From NCBI RefSeq assembly GCF_043290135.1, contig NC_134709.1:72030956-72094955 (forward strand): a DNA stretch of 64,000 bases, given 5' to 3'. Source of the DNA: Rhipicephalus microplus (lineage: Eukaryota; Arthropoda; Arachnida; Ixodida; Ixodidae). Positions 23,102 to 32,740 of this stretch are shown here, in pieces. Each line of letters starts with the position of its first letter. Within the stretch, counting starts at the first letter, position 1. The notes beneath the pieces were generated by a model, which had not been told where the DNA came from, searched no databases, and worked only from the letters and a program-made list of their open reading frames with translations. The position numbers and the translations under genes were made by a program.

Positions 23102-24268
23102 TGTCACAGAACGAGCGCTAAACAAGAGCGCGCCGCCAAATCCTTGCGACAACGGGCGGCAGAAACGCCGCGAGGTAAAAAGAAAAAAAAAAGAAAGCAA
23201 ACATCCAGGGCTCCCGGGCGCGCGCTCTCCCCGCAGAAGCACGGCTTCGCAGACGATCCTCCTCACCCCACATCTGCGGCCCAGCAAGACCGCGATTTCT
23301 CTCGAACGAACGGGGCGGGGTCAGACCGAGCTGAGTCATCCGACGCGGAGGGCAGACAAACCGTCTCGCCTCTCCCCAGCCTTCGCTGCGTATCGCGCCG
23401 ACGAAATGACGAGAAAGATCTGGAAAGTCGCGCGCAAGGTATTTAACCGAGCAGCCGAGACGAGAAATCAGGAGGTGACGGAAGTTAACGCCAGAGCGCG
23501 TAGGAATTCCGCCGTGGAGTCGGCGAAGGTTCTGCCCGTAGTGACAGAACAGGAGGAGACGGAAGTGAGCGCCAGAGTGCGTAGAGAGTCCGCCGTGTAG
23601 TCGGCGAAGTTTTTGGTCCGTAGGGACGGCTCGAGCTACAGGCAAGAGCGTGGGTTTACCGCTATCGAGCGAAGACGCGGGGCAACAGCTGCGTGTGTGA
23701 AGCCGACGGATTTCCGGCGAAGAAGTTGAAGTTGGAAGAGTGGCCAATTGAAGACGGGAGGTTTCCTGGAAGAGAACTTCGAGAGCTGCGGAACGACAAC
23801 AACGCTGGACTTTGAGTGAGTGATTCTCGGAAGAGTATCATTCAGACTTTTGTTCCAAGGACTTTGGACTGAATAGGTTTTCTATCTCTTTAGTCCTTAA
23901 GTGTCTTGGTTGTTCAATGCATGTGACTGCATCGTAGTGCGTATTGTTGTCTGTGTCCGTTGTTTCAAGTGTGGTTGATTGTACTGTGTAGTACATTGTC
24001 TGTTTGGTGACATATTGTATGTAACTATTGTGGAGTGTGCATACATGTGTATTGTTTTTGATCTGCCGTTAATGAGAATATAATTTTGTTTGTTTATCAA
24101 CTCTCGGCTCTGTCTTGTTCTTTGGGCCACAGCCGGCGTCCGCTGGCGCACCAATAAGGACCACTTCTAAATTGTCCACGCTTTCGTGGTGCGGTTCGGG
24201 GGGCCGATACTTCGTCTCTTGGAATTAGCCCGGCGATCGCCTCCCTAATAAAGGGGACAGGTGAGACA
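23102..24268. mobile_element. Solo LTR, 1,167 bp, inserted in LINE B
   Basis: The segment begins TGTCACAG and ends GTGAGACA, that is TG...CA with TGT/ACA termini. It is flanked by the perfect 5-bp repeat CAGGC, and it interrupts LINE B exactly at a point where element A is continuous. No gag or pol lies inside, so it is a single LTR left after recombination between two LTRs. An imperfect 81-bp tandem duplication lies at about 23469-23630. A polyadenylation-like AATAAA is at 24247-24252. The superfamily (Ty3/gypsy, BEL/Pao or copia) cannot be told without the internal region; 5-bp TSDs occur in all three. Direction of transcription is most likely plus, from the position of AATAAA. Confidence 0.88.
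23469..23630 (+). repeat. 81-bp tandem duplication inside the solo LTR
   Basis: Two diverged copies start with CAGGAGGTGACGG (23469) and CAGGAGGAGACGG (23550). Both continue through GCCAGAG and GTCGGCGAAG blocks. Because 81 is a multiple of three, an open frame passes through both copies. That frame is also fused to LINE B text upstream and is not a gene. Confidence 0.8.
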
Positions 24269-24273
24269 CAGGC
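24269..24273 (+). repeat. Right 5-bp target-site duplication of the solo LTR (CAGGC)
   Basis: Second copy of CAGGC directly after GTGAGACA. LINE B sequence resumes from it (ATACAATG). Confidence 0.88.
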
Positions 24274-24897
24274 ATACAATGTGAATTTCTGTCTGGCTGA
24301 ACTACAAGCCTCACTTACCTGCTGCAATAAATCTACCCCAGACCCGGACCGTGTGGCATATGAAATGTTAAATCACCTGCCCACTGAAACCCAGAAAGCT
24401 CTCCTCTTTCTGTACAATGTGATATGGTCTTCCGGCAAGCTACCCTCAGCTTGAAAAGAAGCTATCGTAGTCTCAATTTTAAAACAAGGAGAGGACCCGG
24501 CCTCAGTTTCCAGCTACAGGCCAATAGCGTTAACCAGCTGTCTTTGCAAGGTCTTTGAGAAAATGATTAACAGGTGCCTCATGCACTTGCTTGAAATTAA
24601 TGGCCTACTTGACCCATACCAGTGTGGGTTTTGATAGTCTCGGTCCACCACCGACCAACTCGTCCGTATCGAGGCACAAATTCACGACGCTTTTGTTTAT
24701 AAGCAGTTTTTTCCTTCAGTGTTCCTCGATATGGAAAAGGCATATGGCACTACATGGCGCTTTGGCATATTGCGAGACCTGTCACATATAGGTGTGCGGG
24801 GTAAAATATTGACAATTATCGAAAGCTACCTGTCCAACCGTGCATTCCGTGTGCGATTTGGCACGGTCCTAACTCGAGTATTTGTCCAAGAAACAGC

Positions 24898-25160
24898 ACT
24901 AAGCTGCCGACCTAAACGTCAGCAGCTGAGTGCCTTAGCCACTTTACCACTGCGGCGAGTCGACAACCAAGCGAACCCGCAGGTCACGGGATCGAATCCA
25001 GGCTGCGGCGGCCGAATTTTCGATGGAGGCGAGAATATTCGAAGTTCATATGCTTGGACTTTGGTGCCCGTTAAAGAACCCCAGGTGATCGACACTTCCG
25101 GAGGCGTCCACGACGTCATCTTTTATAATCTTATGGTGGTTTTGGGACGTTAAACACCAA
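24898..25160 (+). mobile_element. Ruka-type SINE with inverted 5' head, copy 2
   Basis: The body (24972-25155) matches the other SINEs: ACCCGCAGGTCACGGGAT, GGCTGCGGCGGCC, GTTAAAGAACCCCAGGTG and TTTTGGGACGTTAAACACC. The part that should precede it is present but reverse-complemented at about 24901-24957. Read on the minus strand it gives CGCCGCAGTGGTAAAGTGGC, then TAAGGCACTCAGCTGCTGAC. The body is more diverged than in copies 4 and 5, so this is an old insertion. It truncates LINE B. The A-box now lies on the opposite strand from the B-box, so Pol III transcription from the tRNA-like promoter is unlikely. Confidence 0.82.
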
Positions 25161-26585
25161 TAATAACTATTAAAAAACCAAGTATATATTGTCAACCTGT
25201 CTACGTGCATGCCAATAAAAATCAAAAAGAATTGACGAGCTGGAAAAAAAAAACTAAATGTTAGCTAGGTGTCGCTGTTCCTCTGCGATATCCCGGACGC
25301 GGTTGCCGTTATCAATGCCAAAGCATGCCTCATCAAACATAAAGCTTGACCATCAGCTTCCTGCGTCATTGAGGACAAGTGATGCAAAAGATTATCACGA
25401 GATGACATCCCCATATGACGTCATAGTGGCGCTGAAGATCCCCCAAAACTTGTGAAATTATTATGCCATCACTGTGCCGTCACGTGACGTAACGCCACAT
25501 GAGGACGTCATCACATCGCATCGTAGCTTGGTCGAACGTGGCGTGAACACAGAGGCAGTGCAAAAGCATGGTAGGTGAGTGACCTTAGGGGCAATGTGAA
25601 ACGATGTTATGTGCAGAAAGTTTCAAATGAGTTCGTCATAAATACAAATGTTTATCATAAATACACGAACTCCTGCTTCCAGAACAGTCTTGTTTTATTG
25701 AACACAGTAATGTCTTTTTTATCAGCATCAATCTATACTTGGCAAGAACATGCGTTTCTAGTTTTGCAGGCCACTTATACCACTCAATAATTCAACGAGC
25801 TGCATAAAAAAGCACCAGAGTAAACTTTTTTATTATCCTTACAAATGTGATACCCCTGTGCAGTTCATGCATGAAAGTATATAATTGCTAGAGTTCAACT
25901 TCCCGCAACCACTATATAATCATGAAGCACGCCGTGGTTGGGTTCTGCAAATGAACTACGACAAACTGGGGTTCTTTAACGTAAGCCCCGACATTAGCCG
26001 ACTGGTGTTTTTCACATTTCGCCACTTCCAAATGCGGCCGCCACTGTGGACAAGAGCCGAACCCTCGTCCTCGAGTTATAATGACGCGACACTTGCGGCT
26101 AAGCTACCACTACAGGCGAAAGCACAAATGAAAATGGTTAGCAAAGTGTCACCGTGCCTTTTTTTCCCAGACTGCTCTACAATATTCAGGAACCTTAAAC
26201 TACATCACATTAACTGCATACCTATAAAGAATTCTTCCGTGAACTAGGCCAAAATTCTCAGTCGCATTCGTTTTCAATGACGCAAACCTGCACCAAGAAT
26301 CAGGGCCAAATAATGCACGCGTGCAGTGTGTGTCTCTCGTCAACGAGATTCCGCTTTGGCCAGCTGAACTAAAGACAAAATGCACTAAGAGGAACAGCTG
26401 TTCGCTATAGGGAATCGCTAACACCCGCACTCACTTTTGCGGAAAGAGTATTCTAAATCCAAACATCTCGTAACCACTGCGCCACAACAATAACAACACA
26501 GTTGTTTCACAATGACTGCAAGCTGACACGCCAAGCGAGTACCGGGATGCATCTGTAGCAGAGTAGTGCAGCACATTAAAATATT
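25161..26585. other. Unassigned stretch with no supported gene
   Basis: About 1.4 kb. TGACGTCA-type palindromes occur near 25419-25426 and related TGACGT blocks near 25480-25520. The segment 26040-26110 has exon-like composition but no recognisable protein. No transposon ends seen. Confidence 0.4.
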
Positions 26586-26819
26586 TTACAACATGTAGTA
26601 TGAGTAGGGTTCTTCTCCAATATTAATGCGGTGTGGGACTAGTTCATATTTACATGTATAATCTAGCTGCCGCGACACCAACACCCACCGATGCCGCTCG
26701 CGAAAGAACACCGTCCGGTGCGAGGCCAACTGGTCTTGTTTCTTTGCGTGGTCCTTGATGTAGCGTGCGTGTTGCGTGTACACAACTGAGGTGGCCACTA
26801 CCGCACCGAAGTATTGTCA
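26586..26819 (-). CDS. Candidate conserved exon of an unrecognised gene
   Basis: A minus-strand open frame of about 77 codons runs between stops near 26820 and at 26586-26588. It contains QYFGAVVATSVVYTQHARYI followed by a charged segment (KDHAKKQDQLASHRTVFFRE) and an aromatic end (YTCKYELVPHRINIG, then EEPYSYY). Third codon positions in the first two thirds are mostly G or C, unlike the AT-rich surroundings, and the residue mix looks like real protein. A pyrimidine-AG acceptor-like site (CCACCTCAG) lies near 26785 and a weak GTAAAA donor near 26589. I do not recognise the family. The end vaguely resembles a C2H2 zinc-finger linker (HRxxxGEEPY) but lacks paired cysteines. No ATG is visible, so it would be an internal exon. 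Confidence 0.35.
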
Positions 26820-26859
26820 TGCACGCGCTTCAATTTATATAAATTGATGACTCATCGTC

Positions 26860-27543
26860 TTACCTGTGATGAACCCTTGAAGCAAGTATATAACAGATGT
26901 TATTGCCAAACCACGAAGTGGACGCGACGAAAGCGAAATAATCAGGCCTACATGTTGCGCCCTCCCTTAGTAACAACAAAAAAGACAGAAAAGAAAAAGA
27001 AAAATTTGATCCGTGGTCGTTCTCCAGAGATGCCGATATCTTGAATATTTCTAAAGGGTACGGTAGGTTCGAGAGGTTTGCTTCAACAGGAACTCGAAAA
27101 ACGCCTGAGCTTCCTTTTCTTTTAAGTGACTGGGTTACATTGAACGGGTCGAACAATGCCCAGCATGCACCCGAGAGATATACAACGCCGATATACAACC
27201 TCCACGAATGCTCTGCGCAATCTCTTTTGAAAGCCATTGTATGACAGCGCGCTATCGATCGCCGTGCTTTCTTTAGCAGCCACCCCATCACGCGTAGTAT
27301 GCGAACACAACAGCACCAGTGGCAACAAAGGACACCTAACAGCGACAAAAAAAGGGATAGCCCTGTTACTACCATCGAGTGCTCCTTGTGCGTGTTGATG
27401 GTGCTAGATACTCTCAATGACCTGGCACGAACTGGAAAGGAACAATGACACCTCAATACGTAGACACGGGCATGCATGTCTTTGGGAAACGACATTGGGA
27501 AACACTGCTCTGGAAATGGATGTTTCGAAACTCCACTACGCAT
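26860..27543 (-). CDS. Long open frame, possibly chance or a decayed gene
   Basis: A minus-strand frame open for about 228 codons from the ATG at 27543 to 26860, unusually long for this AT-rich region. The translation has a hydrophobic Cys-rich segment (VTGLSLFLSLLGVLCCHW) and a second one (LYIGVVYLSGACWALF), both of a length that could span a membrane. Codon choice shows no clear GC3 bias and I recognise no domain. A frame this long by chance is uncommon but not excluded in 64 kb of six-frame reading. Function unknown. Confidence 0.22.
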   Translation of the reverse strand: MRSGVSKHPFPEQCFPMSFPKDMHARVYVLRCHCSFPVRARSLRVSSTINTHKEHSMVVTGLSLFLSLLGVLCCHWCCCVRILRVMGWLLKKARRSIARCHTMAFKRDCAEHSWRLYIGVVYLSGACWALFDPFNVTQSLKRKGSSGVFRVPVEANLSNLPYPLEIFKISASLENDHGSNFSFSFLSFLLLLREGATCRPDYFAFVASTSWFGNNICYILASRVHHR

Positions 27544-27570
27544 GCAAGATACCACTACGCATGCAAGATG
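27533..27570. repeat. 19-bp tandem duplication
   Basis: CCACTACGCATGCAAGATA at 27533-27551 is repeated at 27552-27570 with only the last base changed (A to G). Confidence 0.85.
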
Positions 27571-29956
27571 CTTAGTTTTTCAACGTCTTTCTGTTAACCC
27601 TCGTAGAAAATTTTTGAAGCTCTCGTGATGAAAATATTTCCACGCTACATGTACATACCACTTTGTTTCTTAGGGATGCAATTCTTTTGCCTTCGTGTGC
27701 GCGAATAGTCGCCCTGTTGGCTCGATAAAAGGTTTTCTCATTTTTCTATCGCTAGAGCTCTTGTAAAGGGATGCGCACTGCTTCTTACGGGAATAATGGC
27801 GAATTGCTTGGAGATAAGCACTGTTGCATTTAAGACAATATAGGTCTAGCTATAAGGTAGAATATAATACGCTAAGGAAGCAGCAGGAACCTATCCACCC
27901 AATCAAGCATGCTGATTATCGCTAACACGGGAGTGTCTCGAGGTTGTATATGCTCTGCTTTCCTTTCTGCTAATTAGTTGCGTTCAAGTTGATATTCTTT
28001 CTGCCAAATGTTTATTCATTTTATAGTAATGTTACTCGACTACATACGACTTTTCTTTTAAATTAAAGTCGTCGGCCGAATTGCCTTTTACAAAGTAAAG
28101 CGCAGATCAGTTCTCGACACTGGCGTACCAACAGCACACTATCTTCCTCTAATATTAGGAATATAGAGCACTAAAATATTTATTTTCTTATCAATTAGGC
28201 TCTCCCGGCTCTACCTTCTCAACGCAGCTCACATACTGCTTACATTTTGGCTACCCTAGAACATGCTACTCTAACAAGAAATCGTGAGAAGACCAGCTGG
28301 CATGGGCCACGCACATCCCAGTGCCGAGCTTTTATGATGGCCGATAGCGCACTCTGTAGAAGTAACATACTTACCTTCTACCTGAAAAGGGGCCATCGGT
28401 AACACGTTTTTCAATAAGAACGTCGCCATTCACCCGATTTTTAGGTGAGCTCGCAATATTTCCGATGATGCAAATGACTACACAAAGCTTAACAATAGGT
28501 ATATAACTTGGCGGGACTGCGTTGCAAAACGCCCTTTCTATGCCTGTGGGGACTCCACATGTATGCCATAGACGGACCGCTCGCGCTAGAATGCTCCGCT
28601 TTATTCCGCCCAAAGTGCCTACGAATTCGATGCGTTCCAGCAGCCACACGTGAAACGGCTCGCGAGAGATTTACGATGATGTACTTGCGAAATAATGAAC
28701 GTAGCCTTTTTACCAACGGTGCATGTCTCTCTGTGGTGGTATACTGAGAGGCCTTTCCATTTTGAACGTCTGGATTGCTCATTCTGTTCAGTTTTTTTTT
28801 CTGCAACCCACTTTGTGTTCTCCCAAATCCTAAAAACCGTTTGCAGGTATCACGAAGGGGGCCGTATACCTTGCGGCGCTACCTTTCTCGAATTTTCCGT
28901 CCAACGGTTCTGCGCTTCGCGTGGCGCATCCAGTACTGATGCGTTCGCAGCAAGAGCAACATATTGAGTTGGAAGAGGCCTCAACTAGACGACCGGAGTA
29001 CGGCAGAAGATTTCCTCCATGAATTTATAGATAGTTCAGCTCATGCGCAAGGCATTGTTGTCCCGGGACGGGGTTAGCGGCAGCCCTGCTGCTACATAAG
29101 TCTAGAGTGCACACTGATTGCAGCAGGTTTGTGTGCGTCTGCTTCTGAGGAAGAAGTTTCGCACACTTCAAAAGCTGTATGCATTTATTGTCCGCTAAAA
29201 CTTCAAAAAAACAGCCTTGCAAAAAATATTCCTTTGTTGTGGTCTCCTATTACAGCTCTCATTCTAAGATTCCTCAAAAAATAAAAAAAAAACCGAAGCG
29301 CGACAGTGCAAATATGATTGCAGCTTTCGTCCATATGTTTGCTTCAGAAATGCGGTGCTGTTTTTTAACACCAGAGTACAGTAGTTCACTAACCCCAAAA
29401 CAGCCTTCACTAGATGTCCGCAATCTTGTATTTAGAAAAAGTGGTTCACAATTTTGAGTACTTGGTACTCTACTATGAGAGAGCAGAAAGCCCTCCCGCC
29501 GAACACTCATTTGATGAGGCCGTGTTGACGAAAATTCTGCCACGAATAAGCTCACGACACTGATGTTCTCGAGACTGCTTAGTAGTGCACGAGGCAGTAC
29601 ACTGTGCAGGTAAATGGATTTTTGACTCTTTGAGTGATCCGGACCCATCACGAGTATATTGCTGCCGTGCACTACTTCCAACATGGGCTTCGCGATTTCC
29701 CTAGCTTGTAGTCTTCTTTTTTTTAATATATGCACCAAGAAATGCCTGCTGAGCAAGAATCGCTAAACCTGAAGTGACTCAGGTATTTTTCGTACCATTT
29801 ACACTAACGTCCTGAAATGCAAGCACAAAAGCATTATTCTCCTAAATATGGCGATGCACAAATTAAATACTACAACAGCAGACGCTTCGATAGACCCGAA
29901 TTCTTTTAGCCACCGGCTACCCCCTTAATCTTAGCTTGTTAACGAGGTGTGGGGTG
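27571..29956. other. Unassigned stretch with no supported gene
   Basis: About 2.4 kb, AT-rich to 28500 and mixed after that. Open frames near 28489-28806 (minus) and 28695-28967 (plus) overlap each other and neither shows a domain. No LINE, SINE or LTR landmarks were found. Confidence 0.4.
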
Positions 29957-29989
29957 ATTTTAAATGCGCATGAAATGCGCATTTAAAAT
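29957..29989. repeat. Perfect hairpin, 15-bp stem with 3-nt loop
   Basis: ATTTTAAATGCGCAT at 29957-29971 is followed by GAA and then its exact reverse complement at 29975-29989. A partial third copy of the arm (AGCATTTCAT) follows. Confidence 0.9.
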
Positions 29990-31079
29990 GAGCATTTCAT
30001 AGTCACACCCTCTCGTAAACCGGGCATCGGCGGTACACCCTCACTGCGCATGCTCGCGTCTCGTGCCAACTGTCGCTCCCTTCCCCCTCTCTCGCCTCGG
30101 AAGGCCGACGCAGATAGCGGCTGCTAGTAAAAAAGCCGGCGCAATTTCCCACGGTGAAAACTCGAGTAAGTGCGTCGTAGAGAGGGAGAAGGGGGATGTT
30201 CACGTGAATGTTGCCTACTTGAGTGTCATTACGGAATGCATCAATGTTATTTCGTGTATCATACTTTTATTTGTTTAATGAACGAGAAGCGCTGTCTTCA
30301 ACGTCAAGCAAAAGCAAAGACGCGCTTGACTGAATTCCTAACGCGCTATTCAGTGCGTCTACACCTACGGGGTGACCACTGAATCAGTGCGCAGCACGAG
30401 CAATCGGTTTTTACTCACAAACGCTGCCTGCGTCAGCCGTACGAGGCAAAAAAAGGGGGTAGCGAGAGTTCACACGAGACGCGAAACGCAACCATGCTCC
30501 GTGGGTGTGTCGAGGGCGCCACCGACGCCAAATTTGTGACTATAGGTGCGGCTATAGAATGCTCCGCATTCAAAAACCAGCTGCTCACGCTGCACCACCG
30601 TTCACCGACACTGGATCGCGCGTTCGAAATTCAGTCAAAGGCGTGTTTACTTGGCTTGACTTGACGCTTTGCTTGACTCGAGTAGATGCTATGGAAGCAA
30701 CAGTACCTTCAACCAGCAGTGGGGCAGAACCCCACTGCAGCGTCCCACCACTCGTTGAAAGCAACGCTTCTCATTCATTCAATAAATAAGAATTAAAAAG
30801 ACGAAATAGTAAGCTTTCCCAAATCATACCCATTCACTAAAGGTTGACGCTTTACTACTACCTCCTCTGCGATGCCTTTCGTCGAGTTCCCCCCCTGTGG
30901 CAAGATGCGGGTAGAAATATCTTACAGAAGGTTTTGTTGCGAAAGCTACACTGGGCCAAGTTGAGCAGCCTCGCGTGGCAGTTTTGCGCAAGTGCTAGGA
31001 GCAGTGACGTCACATGGCGCACAGCTGACGTGCCGGAGAAGTGTTGAACGCTGCTGGAGTGACACTCCCGTAATGTCGC
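29990..31079. other. CpG-containing unassigned stretch
   Basis: GC-rich around 30000-30130 and 30420-30610, unlike the AT-rich flanks. Short open frames only. AATAAA-like signals occur near 30780. The segment could include a promoter or a degraded repeat, but I see no decisive motif. Confidence 0.3.
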
Positions 31080-31089
31080 GGACTGGCAA

Positions 31090-31395
31090 ACCAATGTTCA
31101 TTCATCCATCCGGGGTTTCTTCGTCTGCACTTCTATTTGTAGTTCACTTGCCTGTTTGTCCGTGGTTCGACCATAAACCCGTCCGTCCGTTCATCCAGGG
31201 TCCGCCCATTCGTTCGTGGTCCATTCGTTCTTCTTCCATTTGTCCGTGGTTCATCCATCGGTTCGTTCATTCGTGGTTTGTTCATCTGTCCGTCTATTGA
31301 TGCATACATCTAGCCTTGATTCGTCCGTTCGTCCATACTTTCGTCCGTCCATCCGGGTATCATCCGTTCGTTCATCCATAGCTCACGCTACGTAC
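31090..31395 (+). repeat. Degenerate (CCGT/CATT/TTCGT)n array
   Basis: About 300 bases built from short variants of TCCGTCCGTTCATCC and TTCGTTC, with interruptions. The same four-base themes (CCGT, CCAT, TTCA) make up the arrays at 35440-35600 and 52545-52855. Open frames through it are repeat translation, not genes. Confidence 0.85.
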
Positions 31396-32259
31396 ACCTT
31401 AGAAGTAGCCGATGTAATCTACTAATACTTTCTTTTACGATGCATTCCTACATATACTCCTAATGTTTCAGCCTGCTTCTTAAACTGGCTGTCAAGCTCT
31501 TTAACAGCAAAGTTCCTCCTCAACACGCTGTGCGCTTTCTTATTTCTTCAGATCCAATCATTTCACGACAAAGAATGCACACAGCACTTTTTCAGGAGAG
31601 TGAAAATATTTCTCATACCACGGTAAATCAGGTACTCCCACTGCTAATGCAAATTAGCTACATAAATAGACAGTGGTATGAAATCAGGTACAAAGATTAG
31701 TCTTGGGCAATTATCCGGGCTTCGTAGAATTACGTTAGTCTGCTTTCTACTCGAAGTGGCAGGTCTCCGAGAAAACGAAATGAAAAACCTAGTCAGGAAA
31801 GTGAAGGCCAGTTCTGAAGACCACCAAGCAAGGCTTAGTGTTGCCCATGTAGACAAGTTTGGTGAAAATTTTAAAATTATGGCTACGCAACCCACTCGGC
31901 GAATCAATTGAAGCGCTATACATAGAACAGAGCTAATGACTTTAAAAAAACAAAACGGGCAAGTACGTTCTACAAAAGTTAGACATAGGCCACCGCAGCA
32001 AGGGCAAAACACCGATGTAGTCGCGATGGTGAGAAAAGAAGTTGAGCTCCCATCTTTGCCCCAAAACATGCACCCAGAACATCACACCAGCAAGAGAAAT
32101 ACGAGCATGCTGTACTTGTAAAAAAATTCAAAAATTGCAAGGCTGCAACATTCGTGTATGCGGCGAGATATGTGCGCAGGTTTATCCATGGTGGGTGACT
32201 GCGAAGGGACATGAAAAACAATCGTTACGGTGCAAAACCCGAAAGGGGGAGATTATGGT
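31396..32259. other. Unassigned stretch with a weak coding-like plus frame
   Basis: A plus-strand frame over 31678-31911 reads NLVRKVKASSEDHQARLSVA and onward to KIMATQPTRRIN. It continues in another frame to about 32120. The minus strand is also open. I recognise no family, and the block ends at the LINE 3' end that follows. It may be decayed transposon protein. Confidence 0.25.
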
Positions 32260-32740
32260 GGAGGAGATGGCCATAGCTCTTGAGGTGGCCATCTCCGACG
32301 CTGCAGTAGATTAGCCACTCGCACGAGCAGTATGTAACAAGGAGGAAAGATTAAGCGGAAGGACAGGGAGCTTAGCCAGTTCTTCACTGGCTGGCTACCG
32401 TGTGCTGGGGGAAAGGGTGAAGGGAATAAAAGATGATAGAAAAGAAATGTTGCAGAGAGAGAAAGAGAAAATACAATAAAATTGCGAAACAGGAAAAGCA
32501 AAATTGAAGAGAATATAATAATAAAGTCTGTCTCTGAAGTAAGTTGTCCGCAAAAAGCGTAACAAAGCTTTCAGAGCCTTCTGGGCCGACGAAACTCGGC
32601 CAATGACCTAGAATCTTTTGTTCCGACAAAGGCCGATCATCTAGTCTATCCATAGCTTGAATATGTTCTTGTCTTGTTGCGTTGAAATGAGTGCACTCAC
32701 ATAAGAGGTGGGCGATGGTTTCTTCGCAGGTTCAGTAAGT
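32260..32740 (-). mobile_element. 5'-truncated LINE 3' end (same family as 36570-37480)
   Basis: Read on the minus strand, the segment starts within an ORF2 C-terminus: CEETIAHLLCEC near 32725-32690, then MDRLDDRPLSEQKILGHWPS near 32653-32594. A frameshifted end and a T/C-rich 3' UTR with the AGCACACGGTAGCCAGCCAG block near 32410-32385 follow. RLDDRPLSEQ is identical to the C-terminal text at about 37165-37195, so both fragments belong to one LINE family. The 3' boundary is estimated. Confidence 0.72.

Larger units (their letters stand above)
20068..24897 (+). mobile_element. LINE of the element A family, interrupted by a solo LTR (element B)
   Basis: The 5' UTR (20068-20490), ORF1 (20500-21791) and ORF2 up to the middle of RT align with element A. 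Removing the 23102-24268 LTR and one TSD copy restores the LINE: sequence before 23097 and after 24269 corresponds to consecutive sequence around 4800 in element A (GCATACAATG is shared). The copy ends at about 24897 inside RT, just after a block readable as FRVRFGTVLTRVFVQET, where an inverted-head SINE begins. The 3' half of ORF2 and the 3' UTR are absent. A run of Gs at 20132-20146 expands a block that is GGGGGG in element A. Confidence 0.85.
21800..24897 (+). pseudogene. LINE B ORF2, endonuclease and partial RT, split by an LTR
   Basis: The endonuclease is open from 21800 to 22294 with IIQWNVRGLLRN, CAQETHLKS (catalytic Glu) and IGSIYIPPHH. The GDFN motif is destroyed by a frameshift (LGDLMLIVAYG), and the SDH motif reads SGH near 22457. 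Linker text runs to 23101 (EDQANTLRAHFQQVSSSSH). After the LTR, text resumes at 24269 with the start of RT: AELQASLTCC, a stop replacing Trp before KEAIVV near 24453, SSYRPIALTSCLCKVFEKMI and DMEKAYGTTWR near 24728-24760. The Asp of motif A is kept. The copy stops before the YxDD box. Confidence 0.8.

Noticed and set aside
22899..23600. 233-codon open frame joining LINE B to downstream sequence
   Set aside because: It crosses the TSD/LTR junction at 23101 and so is a chimera of two unrelated elements, not a gene.
23118..23747. 209-codon minus-strand frame
   Set aside because: It lies entirely within the solo LTR and its 81-bp duplication; no domain.
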